A DNA stretch of 36,992 nt from Actinomycetes bacterium (GCA_021793115.1 JAJYTJ010000021.1:1-36992), one strand, 5' to 3'; shown: positions 1-8,374, counted from the stretch's first letter. The notes: generated from the letters alone by a model not told the origin. Made by a program: numbers and translations.

Positions 1-1
1 C

Positions 2-481
2 GACATGGACACAGACATGCTCGCGGCGATGGAAGACCTTCTGGACTCCTGGCCGGGCACGCTGCTCGTCGTCTCCCACGACCGCTACTTCCTGGAGCGG
101 GTGACTGATCAGCAGTACGCGATCCTCGACGGGCGGCTGCGGCACCTACCCGGCGGGGTCGAGGAGTACCTGCGCCTGCGGCACGAGCAGGACCAGCCGC
201 AATCCTCCCGCCGGGCATCGAGCGCGGGAGCCGCCTCGAGCTCGAGGTCCACCGGCCCGACCGGAGCCCTTCTGCGCGCGGCGCAGAAGGAGTTGGCGTC
301 CCTCGAGCGTCGGCTGACCAGGCTGCAGGAGCAGCTCGACGCCGCTCACACGGCCCTCGCGGACCACGACCACGCCGACTACCTCGGGCTGGCTGACGCT
401 ATGAGGCGCATCGGCACGCTGGAGGCCGAGCGCGATGAACTCGAGACCCGGTGGTACGAGGTCAGCGAAAACGCCGAATAG
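2..481 (+). CDS. ABC-F family ATPase, C-terminal part (cut by window edge)
   Basis: This is the 3' end of an ABC-F protein, a soluble ATPase with two nucleotide-binding domains, usually acting on the ribosome in translation or antibiotic resistance. The frame is open from base 2, so the gene begins outside the window and 159 residues are visible. The piece starts just after Walker B of the second ATPase domain. It then shows the H-switch VSHDRYFLERV and the end of the domain (ILDGRLRHLPGGVEEYL). A low-complexity Ser/Arg/Ala linker follows, then a charged heptad-like tail that is probably the C-terminal coiled coil common in this family. The family call is firm. Which ABC-F subgroup it belongs to cannot be decided from this fragment. 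Confidence 0.88.
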   Translation, partial: DMDTDMLAAMEDLLDSWPGTLLVVSHDRYFLERVTDQQYAILDGRLRHLPGGVEEYLRLRHEQDQPQSSRRASSAGAASSSRSTGPTGALLRAAQKELASLERRLTRLQEQLDAAHTALADHDHADYLGLADAMRRIGTLEAERDELETRWYEVSENAE

Positions 482-737
482 ACCGCGCGCCGCGTCCGGT
501 CAACCGGCCCGTGGTCGTCAACAGCGCTAATGACCGGAGGGCTGGGTCTGCGCACGCCTGCGCCGGAGACAGGCGGTCAATCCAGCTCGGCCCGTGGGGC
601 CGCCTGCTCGAGGTCGTCGCAGAAGAACGCGAACAGGGCACGGGATCCGATGGGGGGCCCGCTCCCGCTCGCGGCGATGAAGTCCCTTGGTCGGCAGGCT
701 CCCGACGATCCGTGGGCGGCGACCGCAGAGGGTGGGG

Positions 738-1203
738 GTGCGAGTGAGCCCGGACTCGAGGGGCAGGTTGGCGGCCGCGTCAGCGCGCGCGACCCGGAGG
801 CTTGATGCGCCTCGTCGGCGCGAGGCCGCCAGGCGATACGAAGCTGGAGGCACGCTTCGGGAGATCGGCAAGAGCGCTCGACGCGGCGCTGCGTGCCGAC
901 GCGGTGACGACGCGCAGGCGGTCCACCTCGCCTGAGGTAGTGGGTGGGTTCGTCCGCGGGTATGTGGCGGGGTCGTCTTTGACCGTGCTGAGTGCACGCT
1001 TCGCCTGGAGCACCGAGATGACTCGGGCGCGACTGCTGAAAGCAGGTGTGATCATCCGCGACACCCAAGGCCGCGGAATCTTAGCTGCAGCCGGCGGCCC
1101 GCAAGTGCTGCAGGCAGGGCACTATGCAGCCGTCCGGATGGCGCGCCGACCCCACTGGTCGGATCTGGTCCGCGCCCGATGGCCAAGATTGCTTCTGTGG
1201 TAG
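738..1203 (+). pseudogene. Frameshifted helix-turn-helix protein remnant
   Basis: Two parts of one DNA-binding protein lie in different frames. In the frame starting at GTG 738 the sequence reads RREAARRYEAGGTLREIGKS (about 817-876), a typical first half of a resolvase/Hin-like HTH. The expected continuation, ALRADAVTTRRRS, lies in the frame used by TTG 802 and ends at 1203. That second frame then carries another HTH-like unit (SPEVVGGFVRGYVAGSSLTV, then RARLLKAGVIIRD). The simplest reading is a two-HTH protein of the sort common in actinobacteria, broken by an indel at about 875-885. Its last bases overlap the assigned start of the next gene, which also suggests decay. Without an alignment the exact ends are estimates. 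Confidence 0.5.
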
Positions 1204-2339
1204 CGGACATGGAGCGCATTTGTGAGACAGCGCACGCTCTGATCGAAACGGCGCACGATCGCGATCACGTCGCACCCATCGCCGTGCCCGACGAGCGCGG
1301 CGGCTTCGGGTACGCATTCTTGCCGTACGTGTTCCCTGTCGTGCTGGATGCGATGGCGCTGCGCGATCAGCTGCTGCGCATCGCTCGCACCGGGCAGCGC
1401 ACGGTCTTGGTGACCGCGGCGAACAGTGGAGTGCTGCGGTTGTTCTGCGCCCGCCACGTCATGGAGGAAGTCGAGGAGCATCAAGCGGAGTGGGCAACCC
1501 AGAAGGGTGTGAGCGTGCCCCTGGTCCACGCGGTGTGGCTCGACACCCTGGCGCCTCTGCTGCGCTGCGTGGAGGTGCCCACCGGCCTGGCGGTGGCCGG
1601 CGAGCAGCGTCGGCTGGACGCGCTCGACGTTCGCGGCAGCAAACTAGGTGACCCGGACGATGTGCCGACGGCGACGCTGGCGCTGCTACTGGGGGCGCCG
1701 CTGCTGAGTCGAGACCACAAGCCGCTCATCGCCGTGTACGGGGCGGACATCGACCATGTTGCTCTCGGCAGGTGGCTTCCTCGGCTCTACGACGGGGGCG
1801 ACGTCGGGGCGACGGGGAGCTTCTTGCAGAGCGTCGAGCTGCTGGGGAGTGTGCTCGGCCGCGGCGTGTTCGTCGGGCTACGCGAGCTGGCGGGACGAGT
1901 GCCCTGGCCGTGGCTGCTGCTCGGTGGTGTCGCCGCGGGGGCCGCAGTACACGTGTTCGTCCCATCTGCGACGCAGCGCAAGGTCGGCTCGGTGCTGGGC
2001 GACGGGCTGCTGTCGGCCGTCGGACTGGTAGCGGAGATGGCACGACTGCGCGCTGAGGCCGAGACCCGGTTCGAGGCTCTGCTGCCGGACCAGCCGTCCT
2101 GGAACCAGATCCGCAACGAACTGGGTGCCGCGGCGGGCCTCACCCGGGCATGCCTGTACCAGCTGGCACGCAGCCCGCGGTCTGACCAGAGCGCGGTCGA
2201 GCTCAGCGCGCTGCTCGGGGAGGTGGGCGTCCGTCCGCGGGGCCCGGCAGTGGTCAGGGCTGCGTTGCGGCGCCAGGCATGCTTCGACGAGCCGTATCCC
2301 GGCCGGTTCCAGGTCGGGCACCCCTGGTACACACGCTGA
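1179..2339 (+). CDS. PIN-domain protein with a membrane segment and C-terminal winged-helix-like tail
   Basis: The N-terminal half looks like a PIN-type ribonuclease domain of the VapC superfamily. Acidic residues sit at the expected places: D57 (VVLDAMALR), E96/E97 (ARHVMEEVEEH), D158-D161 (GDPDDVPTATLALLLGA) and D179 (LLSRDHKPL). Residues about 243-262 are hydrophobic and probably form one membrane helix. The last 50 residues (about 338-384, ending GRFQVGHPW) resemble a small winged-helix module. At 386 residues it is nearly three times a stand-alone VapC, and no antitoxin gene is next to it, so a classic toxin-antitoxin pair is not supported. No convincing ribosome site precedes ATG 1179, so the true start may be later (ATG 1209 or GTG 1282); the PIN core begins near residue 50. 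Membrane-linked RNA cleavage is inference. Confidence 0.6.
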   Translation: MAKIASVVADMERICETAHALIETAHDRDHVAPIAVPDERGGFGYAFLPYVFPVVLDAMALRDQLLRIARTGQRTVLVTAANSGVLRLFCARHVMEEVEEHQAEWATQKGVSVPLVHAVWLDTLAPLLRCVEVPTGLAVAGEQRRLDALDVRGSKLGDPDDVPTATLALLLGAPLLSRDHKPLIAVYGADIDHVALGRWLPRLYDGGDVGATGSFLQSVELLGSVLGRGVFVGLRELAGRVPWPWLLLGGVAAGAAVHVFVPSATQRKVGSVLGDGLLSAVGLVAEMARLRAEAETRFEALLPDQPSWNQIRNELGAAAGLTRACLYQLARSPRSDQSAVELSALLGEVGVRPRGPAVVRAALRRQACFDEPYPGRFQVGHPWYTR

Positions 2340-2616
2340 TCGAGACAGGCAGTTGATCCCCCTGGGTGTGGAGCCGACGGGGCGAAGCGCTTCCGTTCGT
2401 TCGCCCTCGCTCAGACCGTGCTCCTTCGCAGGCGGCTCGCCAGCTGCTCGCTGGCCGACGTCACCGGGCTGGCGCCGATGATCAGGCCTGGTCGCGCCTG
2501 CTCAGTGCGGGGCGCGCCCACACCCGCCAAACAGAACGTAGTCGGTCAAACTGAGCGAGCTTGGAGCAAGCCGCCGACCTTCTGCTGAGCGCAGCTGCGA
2601 TGCAGACGCGGAGATC

Positions 2617-3026
2617 GGCTCCTTCTCGGTAATCCGGCTGATCGTGACCTTGGACACCTGGGTGCCGCAGACCTCAGCGAAGTGCGCGGCGATCTCCCCG
2701 GTCTCAACCCCGCGCGGTCAACGACAGCACGAACTCGTCGACGGCCTTCAAACGCCGCTGCCGCTTACGAACGATCGGGGACTCGAACATTCCCTCCCGG
2801 TCCCCTGGCACGTCGATCTGCACCGGCCCGATCTCGGTGATCACCGTCTCGGACCGCGACCCGTTGCGCTCGTTCGTGCCCGTGGTGGCCTCGCTCTCGC
2901 CGGATCGGTGAGCTTCTCCTCCAGTGCGAGCTCCAGGACCTGCTTGGTCAACCCCGTCAGCAAACCGTCCGGGCCGACCAGGTCGACACCGATCTGCCGC
3001 GCCAGAGCGATCATCGCCCGGGCCAT
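2617..3026 (-). pseudogene. IS256-family transposase, N-terminal remnant
   Basis: On the minus strand from ATG 3026 the protein reads MARAMIALARQIGVDLVGPD, then GLTKQVLELALEEKLTD. This is the characteristic N-terminus of actinobacterial IS256-type (Transposase_mut) enzymes. After a frame change near 2910 it continues with NERNGSRSETVITEIGPVQI, DVPGDREGMFESPIVRKRQR, LSLTARGVETGEIAAHFAEV and VSKVTISRITEKE. Similarity ends abruptly near 2620. Only about 135 of roughly 400 residues remain, and the DDE catalytic core is missing. The element is dead, and I see no inverted-repeat pair or target duplication around it. It lies just downstream of the convergently ending NlpC/P60 gene. Confidence 0.8.
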
Positions 3027-3038
3027 CCGCTGTTCTCT

Positions 3039-3069
3039 TCGTCGTCGAGCATCACTGGCTCGACGACGA
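3039..3069 (-). terminator. Perfect 12-bp hairpin downstream of the NlpC/P60 gene
   Basis: Arms 3039-3050 (tcgtcgtcgagc) and 3058-3069 (gctcgacgacga) are perfect inverted repeats around a 7-nt loop. The hairpin lies about 50 bp after the stop codon of the minus-strand hydrolase gene, where a terminator is expected. No T-tract follows, which is common in high-GC actinobacteria. It also sits immediately upstream of the transposase remnant start, so an origin in the insertion element cannot be excluded. Confidence 0.5.
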
Positions 3070-3117
3070 GAGCCACGTCGAACCATGCCGCAGGCCCCGC
3101 CAGAACTCGGTGCTGGT

Positions 3118-3882
3118 TCAGCTGACCCGGATGTAGATCGGGTTCGACTGCCAGATCGCGCGGAACTGGATCGTCTTGCCGGGCCGCGGGGAGTCGATCT
3201 GCATGCCGTCGCCGGCGTAGATCCCCACGTGGCCGGGGGTGTAGATGATGTCGCCGGGCAGGGCGTCCGCCGCGGAGACCCGGGTGCCGATGCTCGCGTA
3301 GGCCGACGACGAGCGCGGCAGGCTGATGCCGAGCTGCGCGTAGACGTACTGCAGAAACCCGGAGCAGTCGAAGCCGTCCGGGGTGTTGCCACCGTACCTG
3401 TACGGGGTGCCGACGTAGCGGGCCGCGATCTCGAGGACGGCGTTGCCGGACACCGACGGCGGGGCCGGGGTGTTGGCGACGGCGCGCTCGGCCGAGCGGC
3501 TCGTCCTCGTCGTGCTCGTCGTCGCCTTCTTCGCCTTGACCGGCGCGGGCGGCGCCGGCTTGACCGGCGTGACGTCGGGGACGTCGAGCTTCCACTCCGC
3601 GGTGGCGGGTGCCGTGACCACCGGCGCCAGCTCGAGCTGGGCCTGGGCCTGGGCGGCGAGTGCCGCAGTGTCGACCGGGGGCAGCCCGACGGCGCTGTCG
3701 CTGGCCGCCTGGGCGGGAGCCGCGCCGATGGCGGAGACGATCAGCCCGGACGACGCAGCCACCACGGCAGTGCGGCGGCCGACGACCTGGAGCTGGGCTG
3801 TTGCGGTGGACGTCAGGTGCGTGAGAGGGGTCGACGGGCGCGTCGCCGCGCGATGCCGGCCGTGTGACGTGCGTACGGACAA
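3118..3882 (-). CDS. Secreted NlpC/P60 peptidoglycan hydrolase under c-di-AMP riboswitch
   Basis: This is a cell-wall endopeptidase that cuts peptide stems of peptidoglycan outside the membrane. The 254 residues comprise a long basic N-terminus with a hydrophobic signal segment (about 36-60, ending APAQAA) and a Pro/Ala/Lys/Thr-rich linker to about 143. An NlpC/P60 domain follows at 145-254. The catalytic Cys is C173 in GFDCSGFLQYVY and the His is H218 in TPGHVGIYAG. The start is TTG at 3882: the minus strand has GGAGAGG (3895-3889) six bases upstream. The gene is single, with a c-di-AMP riboswitch in its leader. This pairing is well known in actinobacteria, where c-di-AMP generally shuts off wall-hydrolase expression. 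The domain call is secure; the precise bond cleaved is not. Confidence 0.93.
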   Translation of the reverse strand: MSVRTSHGRHRAATRPSTPLTHLTSTATAQLQVVGRRTAVVAASSGLIVSAIGAAPAQAASDSAVGLPPVDTAALAAQAQAQLELAPVVTAPATAEWKLDVPDVTPVKPAPPAPVKAKKATTSTTRTSRSAERAVANTPAPPSVSGNAVLEIAARYVGTPYRYGGNTPDGFDCSGFLQYVYAQLGISLPRSSSAYASIGTRVSAADALPGDIIYTPGHVGIYAGDGMQIDSPRPGKTIQFRAIWQSNPIYIRVS

Positions 3883-3888
3883 AGCGTG

Positions 3889-4070
3889 CCTCTCCGTGCG
3901 CCTACGAGGTCAGCTGTCGGGTTCGGGTGGGAGATCACCCGGCCGTCCGGTCCGAGGACCGTCCGACTTCACCCCAAGGACGTCGTCTCCGGCGCCCACG
4001 ATTGGGTCCCCCGCTCCTGCCGGCGAGTCGTGCGGACCCCGTGCGGTGGCAGGATTCGGCAATCCGCCCG
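3889..4070 (-). promoter_or_regulatory. ydaO-yuaA (c-di-AMP) riboswitch
   Basis: Read on the minus strand, the leader contains the conserved pieces of the ydaO-yuaA class in order. They are ATTGCCGAATCCTGCC (4064-4049), CGGGGGACCCAATC (near 4011-3998), GGGGTGAAG (near 3975-3967), the block CGGGTGATCTCCCACCCGAA (3942-3923), CCCGACAGCTGACCTCGTAGG ending near 3901, and then the Shine-Dalgarno GGAGAGG of the NlpC/P60 gene. The class binds cyclic di-AMP and usually turns genes off when ligand is present. It begins about 190 nt upstream of the start codon and ends against the ribosome site, so control of either transcription or translation is possible. The match was made by eye; boundaries are within about 10 nt. 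Confidence 0.92.
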
Positions 4071-4106
4071 AGGGCTGTCCGGAGGAGGGTTCCGAGCAGC
4101 GGATCG

Positions 4107-4136
4107 ACCGTACCCGACCGTTCGTCCAGTTGTCAC
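4107..4136 (-). promoter_or_regulatory. Candidate promoter of the riboswitch-NlpC/P60 unit
   Basis: On the minus strand GTGACA (4136-4131) and TACGGT (4112-4107) are spaced by 18 bases and lie about 35 bases before the riboswitch begins. TACGGT fits the actinobacterial TANNNT -10 pattern. Position is the main support; the -35 match to TTGACA is 5 of 6. Confidence 0.4.
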
Positions 4137-4151
4137 GTTCCGGTCACGAAC

Positions 4152-5135
4152 ATGTTCACGGGTCCAGAACGGGGCGAGGCCGGATACCTCGCAGGCTGGG
4201 TGATCGCCCGTCTGCTCGATCACGGCCGACGTTCCGCATCACGGTGCGGAACGTCGGCCGGGCGGACAGCGTGCGTGCCGCGATTCCAGGTCGGCTGGGG
4301 CGCAGGCCGGAGCCTCCATCGAATTCACGGGTCGCCGACCTGCTCGCCGACAGCGGCTGGGACGAAGCAATGAGCGGGATCGACTATGTCGCTCACACGG
4401 CTTCACCACTCGGCTTCGACCCGGGCGAGGACCTCGTCCGCACGGCGCGGAGGCGTCCAGCGGGTGCTGTGGGAGCGGCGGCACGAGTGGCCTGCGGCGA
4501 GCGGCGCTGAGGTCGTCGGGTGCGGCGGCTGCCTCACCCGATCCGAGCGTGCCGGTGCGCGAGAACGTGTGGGGCCGAACCCACCAGATCGCCGGTCAAG
4601 GCGTACAACGACTCGAAGATCTGGTCCGAGTGCGACGCCTGGACACTAACCGCCGATACGGACCTCGAGCTGACCACGGTGCCGCCGACTTCATGCAAGG
4701 CCCCCACTGAGAACACCGGTCCGAGAGGGGTCGGTCGAGATCGTTCGCCGCCTCCTCACAGGCGGACTGCCCGCCATCGCGAACAGCGGATGGGACGTTG
4801 TCGACGTCCGCGACATCGCGGAATTGCACCCAATTGCCCCGACAACGCCGGCCGCCGCCAGCGAACGGTTTATCTGCTCCGACCACTTCATGTGGGGGCG
4901 ACAGATGGCGGCGATCCTCCACCAGTAACTTCCGGCCGAGCCGAAGAGGGCGCTCGCCAGGTCATGCCGACCTGCAGTTCGCGCACCTCACCCCGCAGAT
5001 GGCCATGCTGTGCGAGCAGCTCGGCACCCACACGAGCGTCGACGGCAGCAAAGCACGGCATGTCCCCAGATGGCACCCTCGACCGGCGGAGCAGACGCCC
5101 GTCCCCACCGCCCGCGCACTCCTTGCCAGGCCCAC
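4152..5135 (+). pseudogene. Decayed NAD-dependent epimerase/dihydroflavonol-reductase-like gene
   Basis: Pieces of one extended short-chain dehydrogenase of about 330 residues follow each other in changing frames. They include GYLAGWVIARLLDHG (about 4183-4225), ITVRNVGRADSVRAAI and VADLLADSGWDEAMSGIDYV with HTASPL (about 4235-4412). Further on are AYNDSKIWSECDAW (about 4603-4644), FMQGPH followed by a stop, and GGLPAIANSGWDVVDVRDIA (from about 4760). RFICSDHFMWGRQMAAILHQ follows with a TAA near 4925, then the C-terminal FAHLTPQMAMLCEQLGTHTS and RPAEQTPVPTARALLA (about 4978-5128). The order matches the family from the Rossmann N-terminus through the YxxxK-like site (YNDSK, Tyr and Lys kept) to the end. 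Several frameshifts and at least two nonsense codons make it a clear pseudogene. Its original substrate is unknown. Confidence 0.78.
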
Positions 5136-5239
5136 ACGATGATCTGCGCGGCTCCGACCACTGCGGATAAGCCTCGGTCAGTGGCGGTCGTCGTGGACGT
5201 CTTCCTGCCGCTGTCCCTTCGCGTCCCCGGCAACTGTCG

Positions 5240-6343
5240 TCAGCGGTTGACGCGGGCGTTGCCGCCGGCGGCGAGCTTGAGGATCTCGGTCTTGGTGGCG
5301 GTGGAGGTGTCGCCGGGGGTGGTCATGGCCAGCGCGCCGTGGGCGGCGCCCCATTGCACGGCGGTCTGGAGGTTCTGGTCGTCGAGGAGGGCGGCGATCA
5401 GGCCGGAGGCGAAGGAGTCGCCGCCGCCGACGCGGTCGAGGATCTGCAGGCCGGGGCGGTGGGTGGCGTGGACCAGGCCGGTGGCCGGGGACCAGGCGAG
5501 GGCGCCCCAGTCGTTGACGGTGGCCGAGCGCACGGTGCGCAGGGTGGTGGCGATGACGGCGAGGTTGGGGTAGGCGGCGGCGACCTGGGCGATCATCGCG
5601 GCGAAGGCGGTGGTGTCCAGCTCGGACAGGTCGGCGTCGACGCCTTCCACCTGGAAGCCGAGGGCGGCGGTGAAGTCCTCCTCGTTGCCGATCATGACGT
5701 CGACGTAGCCGGCGATCGCCTGGTTGACCTGCTGGGCGCGGGCCTGTCCGCCGATGGCCTGCCACAGGCTGGGGCGGTAGTTCAGGTCGTAGGAGACGAC
5801 CACGCCGTGGGTGTGGGCGGCCTGGACGGCGGCCAGGGTGGTCTGTGCGGAGGTCTCGGACAGGGCGGCGTAGATGCCGCCGGTGTGCAGCCAGCGCACC
5901 CCGAGGGTGCCGAACAGGTGGTCGAAGTCGATCTGGTCGGCGCGCAGCTGGCTGGCGGCGGTGTGGCCGCGGTCGGAGACCCCGAGGGCGCCGCGCACGC
6001 CGAAGCCGCGTTCGGTGAAGTTCAGGCCGTTGCGCACGGTGCGTCCGACGCCGTCGTAGCCCAGCCAGGTGATGAAGGAGGTGTCTAGGCCGCCGGTGAG
6101 GATGAAGTCCTCGATCAGACGGCCGACCTCGTTGTCGGCCAGGGCGGTCAGGATCGCGGTCCGCAGCCCGAAGGCGCGGCGCAGGCCGCGGGCGACGTTG
6201 TACTCCCCACCACCCTCCCAGGCGGCGAACGACCGGGCGGTGCGGATCCGGCCCTCACCGGGATCCAGCCGCAGCATCACCTCACCCAGGTTGACGGCGT
6301 CGTAACGGCAGGACTCGACGGGACGGATCGACAGCACGGACAT
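5240..6343 (-). CDS. kdgK: 2-keto-3-deoxygluconate kinase (PfkB family)
   Basis: The enzyme phosphorylates 2-keto-3-deoxygluconate (KDG) with ATP to give KDPG, the step before the aldolase in uronate breakdown. The 367-residue protein has PfkB features: the N-terminal sugar-site glycine run (WEGGGEYNVARGLRRAFG) and the C-terminal anion-hole and catalytic motif DRVGGGDSFASGL with catalytic Asp at about 309. The KDG specificity comes from the neighbouring eda, kduI and kduD rather than from the motif alone. ATG 6343 is chosen because GGAG lies seven bases upstream; an in-frame TTG at 6355 overlaps that site. It is the last gene of the minus-strand operon, 57 bp after eda. Confidence 0.87.
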   Translation of the reverse strand: MSVLSIRPVESCRYDAVNLGEVMLRLDPGEGRIRTARSFAAWEGGGEYNVARGLRRAFGLRTAILTALADNEVGRLIEDFILTGGLDTSFITWLGYDGVGRTVRNGLNFTERGFGVRGALGVSDRGHTAASQLRADQIDFDHLFGTLGVRWLHTGGIYAALSETSAQTTLAAVQAAHTHGVVVSYDLNYRPSLWQAIGGQARAQQVNQAIAGYVDVMIGNEEDFTAALGFQVEGVDADLSELDTTAFAAMIAQVAAAYPNLAVIATTLRTVRSATVNDWGALAWSPATGLVHATHRPGLQILDRVGGGDSFASGLIAALLDDQNLQTAVQWGAAHGALAMTTPGDTSTATKTEILKLAAGGNARVNR

Positions 6344-6400
6344 GCGGGGCTCCAAGGACGACGAACGGACGGCAGAGACGACGAGGCCGGGGCGATAAGG

Positions 6401-7033
6401 TCAGGGCCGCGCCGGGTGGGCGGCGGCGACCGCGTTGCTGATGAGGTCGACCAGGCCGGCCCTGTCGTGCGCGGCGACGCGGTCGGGTGGCACCATCCAG
6501 GACCCGCCGACGGCGGCGACGGTTGGCACGGCGAGGTAGTCCGCGAGGTTCGCTGGACCGATGCCGCCGGTCGGCACGAACCTCATGTCGCCGAATGGTG
6601 CGGCCAGGGCCTTGATCGCCGCGGCACCCCCTGAGGTGCCGGCGGGGAAGAACTTCACGGTGTCGAGCCCGAGCTCGAGGGCGGCCTGCACTTCGGTCGC
6701 GGTGACGGCGCCCGGCAGGGCGGGCACGCCGTGCTCGGCGCACCGCTCGACGACCGCCCGGCGGGTCCCGGGCGAGACGACGTATCGGGCGCCGGCTGCC
6801 ACTGCCTGGTCCACCTGGGCGGCGGTCAGCACCGTGCCGGCGCCGACGAGCACGTCGCCCCGATCGGCGACGATCCTGATCGCCTCGGCGGCGGCCGCGG
6901 TGCGCAGGGTGATCTCAGCCACCGGCAGGCCACCGGCGACCAGGGCGTCGGCCAGCAGGCTCGCGTCCGCGGCGTCCTGGAGCACCACGACCGGCACCAG
7001 TCGGTGCTGGGTCAGCTGCGTCAGTGTGGTCAT
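6401..7033 (-). CDS. eda: KDPG aldolase
   Basis: A 210-residue class I aldolase that splits 2-keto-3-deoxy-6-phosphogluconate into pyruvate and glyceraldehyde 3-phosphate in the cytoplasm. The Schiff-base lysine is K127 in LDTVKFFPA, and the conserved glutamate is E40 in AEITLRT. Other family marks are GAGTVLT (64-70), SPGT (87-90) and the phosphate-binding end FVPTGGI. Length is normal for Eda. The ATG is preceded by GGAGG at a good distance. It sits between the broken GH51 gene and kdgK and, with kdgK, finishes the pathway begun by kduI and kduD. Confidence 0.93.
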   Translation of the reverse strand: MTTLTQLTQHRLVPVVVLQDAADASLLADALVAGGLPVAEITLRTAAAAEAIRIVADRGDVLVGAGTVLTAAQVDQAVAAGARYVVSPGTRRAVVERCAEHGVPALPGAVTATEVQAALELGLDTVKFFPAGTSGGAAAIKALAAPFGDMRFVPTGGIGPANLADYLAVPTVAAVGGSWMVPPDRVAAHDRAGLVDLISNAVAAAHPARP

Positions 7034-7084
7034 CGTGTGCCTCCGTCTCGTCTCGGGTGCCTGTGCCGGTGATCCACGGCGCGC

Positions 7085-8284
7085 TCAGACGGCCAGTCGG
7101 ATGAGCGACCAGAACACCGCCGGCAGCTCGACCGACAGGGCGTTCTCCTCGACGGCGGCGGTGGCGTTGTGCCGTGGCGCGACGGTGGTGTCGTCGTCGG
7201 CCCTGGCCTGCCAGCTGGGGGTCGGGGTCGGCCAGGGTGAGCGCGTCGGTGAGCCGAGGAGGGGCACCGAACGGGCACAGGTCGACGACCGGCGCCAGGC
7301 CCGGCCGCCGGGTTCGGTCATGATCGGGGCGACTGCGTTGACCAGCTGAGCTGCGCCAGGGAGGCCGAGTGCACCCGGTCGCTGCTGCGCAGCAGGCTGA
7401 TGAGCAGGTTGCCGACGACGACCGCGTCCGCGACGTTGTAGTGGTCCTCGAGCAGCACGGGTGCCGCCGGCCGGTTGTCGCCGGTCGGCGTCCTGGACTG
7501 CGCCCGGTGCTGGTGCCGACGTTCCACTCGTCGAAGGACAGGTGGATTCGCTTGGTGGTCTTGTAGTAGGCGTGGGCGGAGACGAGGTCGACCTCGTCGT
7601 GCGCCTCGGCCAGCACCGTCTATTCCCAGGCGCCGAAGGCTGGGCTGGCTGGAGGAGGAGCCGCAGGCGACCAGCACGAGGGTGGAGTCGACCATGCGCA
7701 TGGCGCGTGCGGTCTCGGCGGCCAGCCGCCCGTCCTCGGTGGCGGTCTTGTACCCGGTCTGCCAGGTGCCGTCCGTCTCGTTGCCCAGGCACCACATCCG
7801 CACCCCGTACGGGGTTGGCGAGCCGCTGGTCGGACAGGGCGGTGCCGCCGGCCAGGTTGCAGTACTCCAGCAGGTCGACCGCGTCCTGGATGCCGCGGGT
7901 GCCGAGGTTGACCGCCATCATCGGCTCGACGCCAGCCTTGGCGCACCAGCGCATGAACTCGTCGGTGCCGAAGGTGTTGGGCTCGGTGGAGTGCCAGGCC
8001 AGGTTCGGTCGCCTCGGCCGGCCCTCGCGCAGGCCGACGCCGTCTTCCCAGCGGCAGCCGGAGACGAAGTTGCCGCCGGGGTAGCGCACGGTGGAGATGC
8101 GGAGCTCGCCGACCAGGGCAAGCACGTCCTTGCGGAAGCCGTCCTCGTCAGCCGCCGGGTGGTCCGGCTCGTAGATGCCGGTGTAGACGCATCGGCCCAG
8201 GCGTTCGACGAACGTGCCGAACGTCTGCCGGCGCACCGGTCCGGTGGTGAAGGCAGGGTCGAGAACGGCGTTGACCGCTCGCAT
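7085..8284 (-). pseudogene. GH51 alpha-L-arabinofuranosidase, broken by frameshifts, a stop and a deletion
   Basis: The intact enzyme removes terminal arabinofuranose from arabinan or arabinoxylan oligosaccharides. From ATG 8284 (ribosome site GAGGAG) the first frame is family-like: FGTFVERLGRCVYTGIYEPD, then VRYPGGNFVSGCRWEDG. Near 7810 it shifts to the frame holding the acid/base site MRMWCLGNETDGTWQTGY. The frame reading PAFGAWE meets an in-frame TAG at 7622-7620, then gives LAEAHDEVDLVSAHAYY. That runs straight into KTTKRIHLSFDEWNV, which holds the nucleophile Glu; about 40 residues normally between the two are missing. Further shifts lead to LLEDHYNVADAVVVGNLLIS and LVNAVAPIMTEPGGRAW. 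The genes on both sides are intact, so only this function looks lost. Confidence 0.85.
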
Positions 8285-8374
8285 GGGATCTCCTCGTCTG
8301 TCGTGGGACGGGTCGACGGCGGCGTCGGCCGCCGGGGTGAGGCGCTGGGCGTCATCACCCCGGCGGCTCGTCGC

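Noticed and set aside
2644..3867. 407-codon plus-strand reading frame
   Set aside because: It is opposite the transposase remnant and the NlpC/P60 gene and has no motif of its own.
4386..5170. Several short plus-strand ORFs as independent small genes
   Set aside because: Their sensible segments all belong to successive parts of one decayed epimerase.
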